A DNA stretch of 64,000 nucleotides from Toxoplasma gondii ME49 (lineage: Eukaryota; Apicomplexa; Conoidasida; Eucoccidiorida; Sarcocystidae): assembly GCF_000006565.2 (NCBI RefSeq), contig NC_031474.1, forward strand, positions 4,189,662 to 4,253,661. The letters are read 5' to 3'. Below the pieces are notes generated by a model. That model was not told where the DNA came from. It did not search any database and saw nothing but the letters and a program-made list of their open reading frames with translations. Position 1 is the stretch's first letter; each line of letters starts with the position of its first letter. Below are positions 60,601 through 64,000 of the stretch, piece after piece. A program made the translations under genes and the position numbers.

Positions 60601-62310
60601 GTAGAAATCGACTCCAGAGTTGAAGGAGTCAGCTCCTGAATCAGAATGTCGTAAATGAAGGTGGTTTTCCATGGACGCTCTCACATCTAAAGGACAAGTT
60701 AGGCAAAACAGCAGTATCTGGGAGGGGAACGACAGACGACAGCAGTGAGTACTTGATGTGAAGAAGTAGCGGCGGTTACCTTCTTTATTTTGCGCAAAGG
60801 CTGCGAATACCTCTTTTCTGGCAGAAACAACGGAAACCTTCTCTGCTCTGAGGGTTTACCGCACGTACTCCCCTCTCTTGCTAACGATCTGGGGCGGCTT
60901 CCGCTCTGTCGTTACTCTGCACCTTGTTTCTATCCCGCGGCTCAAGGGATCAAGGCGCTTGGGACGCAGTTCCACTTTTCTCGAGTGGCAGTTTCCAGTG
61001 CATTACTCCTTTCGGTGTGTCATCTCTCGCTTTCTCCACAGAAGCCAGTCGTGCTTCGTTCTGGCAGTGTTTAAGAAATAACGGGAGCACGGCAAATCGC
61101 ACACTCCCAGGCATTGCCGTTCTGCCTCTATATACGGGTTTTTGCGGTCTCTAGCAGCATCGCGGTGTTATCGACCCCATGCAACTCAACGTCTTCCACG
61201 TCGTTTCCCCCTTGTGTCTTTGTAGAAACCGAAGGTTCACCGTACGTGCGTACAACGAAGCCGACGGTGTCGCAACACAACCCTGCCGACTAAACATCCG
61301 CCTCTCCGGGGAGGATCGTCCGCGCTCCCGCGTGTGGCGGCTCATCTTAAATACTCGTCTTTCTGAGTTCGCCTTCCCGTTAGCAAAGGTTTCCGGAAAT
61401 GAGGAGAAGCAACTCTGCTCACATTGCGCTGCGTCGGGTTTCTTGGTCTGTATCGGGGGACTTTGTCCACTTCCGCCTGGGGCGGAGGCGTTCCGACCGT
61501 GCGGGGTCGCCTGGGCCTGCTGTGTCTCTGGAGTTCGGGCATGCGAGGAACGAAAAATCCGCGCAGCGGAGAGGAAAAACAGTCTGTCAACAGTCGTTCA
61601 CCCTTCCACGCGCCAATTCTTCTGGAACCCTTCGTTCGTCTGTGAACACGGTGTACAGACACCCCAAGAGACGTCGCTCCAGGGCACCGGGCGTGCATGT
61701 CCGCCGTTTTTGTCGCGCCATCTTCCGCGCGGGAATGACGGGATCGCGCGCATTATGGCATGCGGCGTCTGGCATGCCCCCCGAGGATCGTGCGTGCTCT
61801 CTGCGGACGCTTGTGTGAAGTTGGGCGGCGCAGCGCTTTGTCGGGCCCTGACTATTTTCGTTGAATTCTTTCCGGTCCGGCGCTTGGCATCTGTGATCGG
61901 TTTTTCGCGTAGGTCGGAACCGACGCCTCTTCGAGGCGGAAGACACAAAAGTACCGCAGTCGGCGGAAATTGCGTTCCGCGGGGTGTCGGCCAGGTGGGG
62001 TTGCCCGCCGAGGACGCTGAAGATTTCCGTTGTGTCAAACCGAATCGAGGCGCCGACAGACAACGCAGCATTCGTTTTTCCTCCGTTTTCATCTGCGTGG
62101 AAGCGCGTGCTCCTTCCACGACGCTCCTGCCGCGGTCTTCGCGGTCCTTCTCTCGCCAGATGTACCGCGAAAACTGCCCGGGCTTCGAGTACCGCCTGTC
62201 GCTTCCGTCTCCTCCCTGGGGTACGCTCTAGCCAGCCCGGTCAACCGGGCAGTTTGCCTGTCGGTGCGATTTTCTCCTTTCTCTGCCGTCACTGACTCCG
62301 AAGAAAAAAA
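57608..62310. other. Intergenic region, promoter of the 57.6 kb gene and of the repeat-protein gene
   Basis: About 4.7 kb without a supported exon. The 350-codon open frame at 61179-62231 on the plus strand has no recognisable domain and ends just before the repeat-protein start, so it is more likely 5' UTR or promoter sequence. The region 57608-58960 is purine-rich and should be the leader of the minus-strand gene. A palindrome variant GTGTACAGACAC lies at 61651-61662, about 650 bases upstream of the start at 62311. Confidence 0.5.
61651..61662. promoter_or_regulatory. Palindrome variant GTGTACAGACAC upstream of the repeat-protein gene
   Basis: The reverse complement of GTGTCTGTACAC, the form also found at 45033. 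Here it lies about 650 bases upstream of a start codon. Confidence 0.35.
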
Positions 62311-64000
62311 ATGACGGGCGGCGCGGCTGCGCCCCGCTCCTCTTCGGGGGCCTCTCGCACACCTCTCTCTCTGCGTTTCTCTCTGACGCTTCTCTGCTCT
62401 CTCGTAGCCCTCCTCACTCTCTCTGTCTCTCTCTCCACTCCCGCTTCTCACACCTATGTCTTCGCCGTCGTCGCCGCCGACACCGGCGTATCCTCTGTCC
62501 CTGGACACGAGCGTGGAGCTTCCAAGGCCGGGCCAGACGCGACCGTGAAATCTAAGAGGCGTCGTGAGAGATCCAAGAAAAGCGATGGAAACGTCTCCGC
62601 GAAAGGCGGTCCAGAAGAGTCAGAGATGCAGGACCAATCGACCACCGACGTCGACTTCGAGACAACGCCTCCCGTGGCACGTGATGCAAAGACTCAAAGC
62701 AAACGTGATGCAACGACAAGAGGGAAGAAGGGCAAGAGGAGCAGAAGGAAGCGTGGTGAGAAGTCCAAGAAAGGCAATCGGGAGGCGGGTGCGAAAGGCG
62801 ATTCAGAGGCGTCACTGACGGAAGGCGAATCGAAGGCCGACATCGGAGGGGAGACGACAGCCCAGGTGGAACGCGATGCGACAACAAAAGGGAAGAAGAG
62901 TAAGAGGAGAAGGAGCAGGAGCAGAAGGAAGCGTGGTGAGAAGTCCAAGAAAGGCAATCGGGAGGCAGGAGCGAAAGGCGATTCAGAGGCGTCACTGACG
63001 GAAGGCGAATCGAAGGCCGACATCGGAGGGGAGACGACAGCCCAGGTGGAACGCGATGCAACAAGAAAAGGGAAGAAGAGTAAGAGGAGCAGGAGCAGGA
63101 GCAGGAGGAAGCGTGGTGAGAAGTCCAAGAAAGGCAATCGGGAGGCGGAAGCGAAAGGCGATTCTGAGGCGTCACTGACGGAAGGCGAATCGAAGGCCGA
63201 CATCGGAGGGGAGACGACAGCCCAGGTGGAACGCGAGGCAACAAGAAAAGGGAAGAAGAGTAAGAGGAGAAGGAGCAGGAGCAGAAGGAAGCGTGGTGAG
63301 AAGTCCAAGAAAGGCAATCGGGAGGCGGAAGCGAAAGGCGATTCTGAGGCGTCACTGACGGAAGGCGAATCGAAGGCCGACATCGGAGGGGAGACGACAG
63401 CCCAGGTGGAACGCGATGCAACAAGAAAAGGGAAGAAGAGTAAGAGGAGAAGGAGCAGGAGCAGAAGGAAGCGTGGTGAGAAGTCCAAGAAAGGCAATCG
63501 GGAGGCGGAAGCGAAAGGCGATTCTGAGGCGTCACTGACGGAAGGCGAATCGAAGGCCGACATCGGAGGGGAGACGACAGCCCAGGTGGAACGCGATGCA
63601 ACAAGAAAAGGGAAGAAGAGTAAGAGGAGAAGGAGCAGGAGCAGAAGGAAGCGTGGTGAGAAGTCCAAGAAAGGCAATCGGGAGGCAGGAGCGAAAGGCG
63701 ATTCAGAGGCGTCACTGACGGAAGGCGAATCGAAGGCCGACATCGGAGGGGAGACGACAGCCCAGGTGGAACGCGATCCAACAAGAAAAGGGAAGAAGAG
63801 TAAGAGGAGCAGGAGCAGGAGCAGGAGGAAGCGTGGTGAGAAGTCCAAGAAAGGCAATCGGGAGGCGGAAGCGAAAGGCGATTCAGAGGCGTCACTGACG
63901 GAAGGCGAATCGAAGGCCGACATCGGAGGGGAGACGACAGCCCAGGTGGAACGCGATGCAACAACAAAAGGGAAGAAGAGTAAGAGGAGCAGGAGCAAGG
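62311..64000 (+). CDS. Signal-anchored Lys/Arg-rich protein of tandem 60-aa repeats (partial, runs off window)
   Basis: It is open from ATG 62311 (context gaagaaaaaaaATGacg) to the window end, more than 563 codons with no stop. Residues 20-40 are hydrophobic (FSLTLLCSLVALLTLSVSLS), a signal peptide or signal anchor. A unique spacer with basic RRRERSKK clusters follows to about residue 130. Repeats of exactly 180 bp then begin: the phrase EKSKKGNREA recurs with AAGTCC starts at 62761, 62941, 63121, 63301, 63481, 63661 and 63841. Each repeat has an acidic half (KGDSEASLTEGESKADIGGE, then TTAQVERDAT) and a very basic half (KGKKSKRRRSRSRRKRGEKS). The basic half is an NLS-like cluster. Whether the product is an exported effector, a surface or granule protein, or is retained in the ER is unknown. 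Long minus-strand open frames over this region are mirror images of the repeat and are not genes. Confidence 0.85.
   Translation, partial: MTGGAAAPRSSSGASRTPLSLRFSLTLLCSLVALLTLSVSLSTPASHTYVFAVVAADTGVSSVPGHERGASKAGPDATVKSKRRRERSKKSDGNVSAKGGPEESEMQDQSTTDVDFETTPPVARDAKTQSKRDATTRGKKGKRSRRKRGEKSKKGNREAGAKGDSEASLTEGESKADIGGETTAQVERDATTKGKKSKRRRSRSRRKRGEKSKKGNREAGAKGDSEASLTEGESKADIGGETTAQVERDATRKGKKSKRSRSRSRRKRGEKSKKGNREAEAKGDSEASLTEGESKADIGGETTAQVEREATRKGKKSKRRRSRSRRKRGEKSKKGNREAEAKGDSEASLTEGESKADIGGETTAQVERDATRKGKKSKRRRSRSRRKRGEKSKKGNREAEAKGDSEASLTEGESKADIGGETTAQVERDATRKGKKSKRRRSRSRRKRGEKSKKGNREAGAKGDSEASLTEGESKADIGGETTAQVERDPTRKGKKSKRSRSRSRRKRGEKSKKGNREAEAKGDSEASLTEGESKADIGGETTAQVERDATTKGKKSKRSRSK
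62761..64000 (+). repeat. 180-bp tandem repeat array, at least 7 units
   Basis: Successive lines of sequence 180 bases apart are nearly identical. Differences are confined to a few codons: Gly/Glu in REAGAKG versus REAEAKG, Asp/Glu and Ala/Pro in VERDAT, and AGA/AGC serine-arginine codons in the basic stretch. The first unit has a shorter basic segment upstream. The array continues beyond the window. Confidence 0.98.

Noticed and set aside
61179..62231. 350-codon plus-strand open frame
   Set aside because: It has no domain, an irregular composition and no splice partners. It ends 80 bases before the repeat-protein start, so promoter or 5' UTR sequence is more likely.
62552..63998. Two very long minus-strand open frames (about 470 and 430 codons) rich in Leu/Phe/Ser
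   Set aside because: They are mirror readings of the 180-bp repeat array. The plus-strand frame has an ATG, a signal-like segment and coherent repeats, and it simply runs off the window.

Overview
The window looks like nuclear chromosomal DNA of a tissue-cyst-forming coccidian (Toxoplasma, Hammondia, Neospora or a close relative). The evidence is as follows. It has GC-rich coding exons cut by many GT-AG introns of a few hundred bases. Introns contain long (TA)n microsatellites and polypyrimidine tracts. GCATGC motifs are abundant, ATG contexts are of the (g/a)nCAAAATG type, proteins carry long low-complexity Ser/Glu/Arg extensions, and intergenic regions of one to several kilobases flank the genes. 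No tRNA, rRNA, CRISPR, insertion sequence or prokaryotic operon was seen. Species assignment below this level is not possible by eye. Exon chains were built by hand from splice consensus and checked for phase continuity.

Layout: 1-1.6 kb, no gene seen. 1.6-6.2 kb (+), a CH-domain (SPATA4/SPEF1-type) protein whose exons 6-8 do not join in frame. 6.9-16.1 kb (-), a large multi-exon gene of unknown function, tail-to-tail with the first and head-to-head with the next. 16.7-22.8 kb (+), a complete PPM/PP2C phosphatase with an acylation-type MGACK N-terminus. 22.8-31 kb, mostly non-coding but holding two small two-exon genes for secreted peptides (26.1-26.6 and 28.3-28.8 kb), one with a Gly/Tyr-rich tail. 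31-33.5 kb (+), an unidentified basic/acidic protein. 34.2-37.8 kb (-), an aldo-keto reductase with an N-terminal hydrophobic extension. 39.3-44.7 kb (+), glyoxalase II with an N-terminal targeting-like extension, head-to-head with the reductase. 44.7-47.7 kb, intergenic with possible minus-strand coding. 47.7-54.3 kb (+), a nine-exon multi-pass membrane protein with an NDC1-nucleoporin-like layout. 55.3-57.6 kb (-), a two-exon proline-rich protein with an ordered C-terminus. 57.6-62.3 kb, intergenic. 62.3 kb to the window end (+), the start of a signal-anchored protein made of near-identical 60-residue (180 bp) lysine/arginine-rich repeats.

Functional links are limited. The divergent reductase/glyoxalase II pair fits shared handling of methylglyoxal and other reactive carbonyls. 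The phosphatase is predicted to act at a membrane. The small secreted peptides and the basic repeat protein are candidate secretory-pathway products of the parasite. A 12-base palindrome of the form GTGTNYGTACAC recurs across introns and intergenic DNA. It is the clearest regulatory-looking signal that the genes do not explain.
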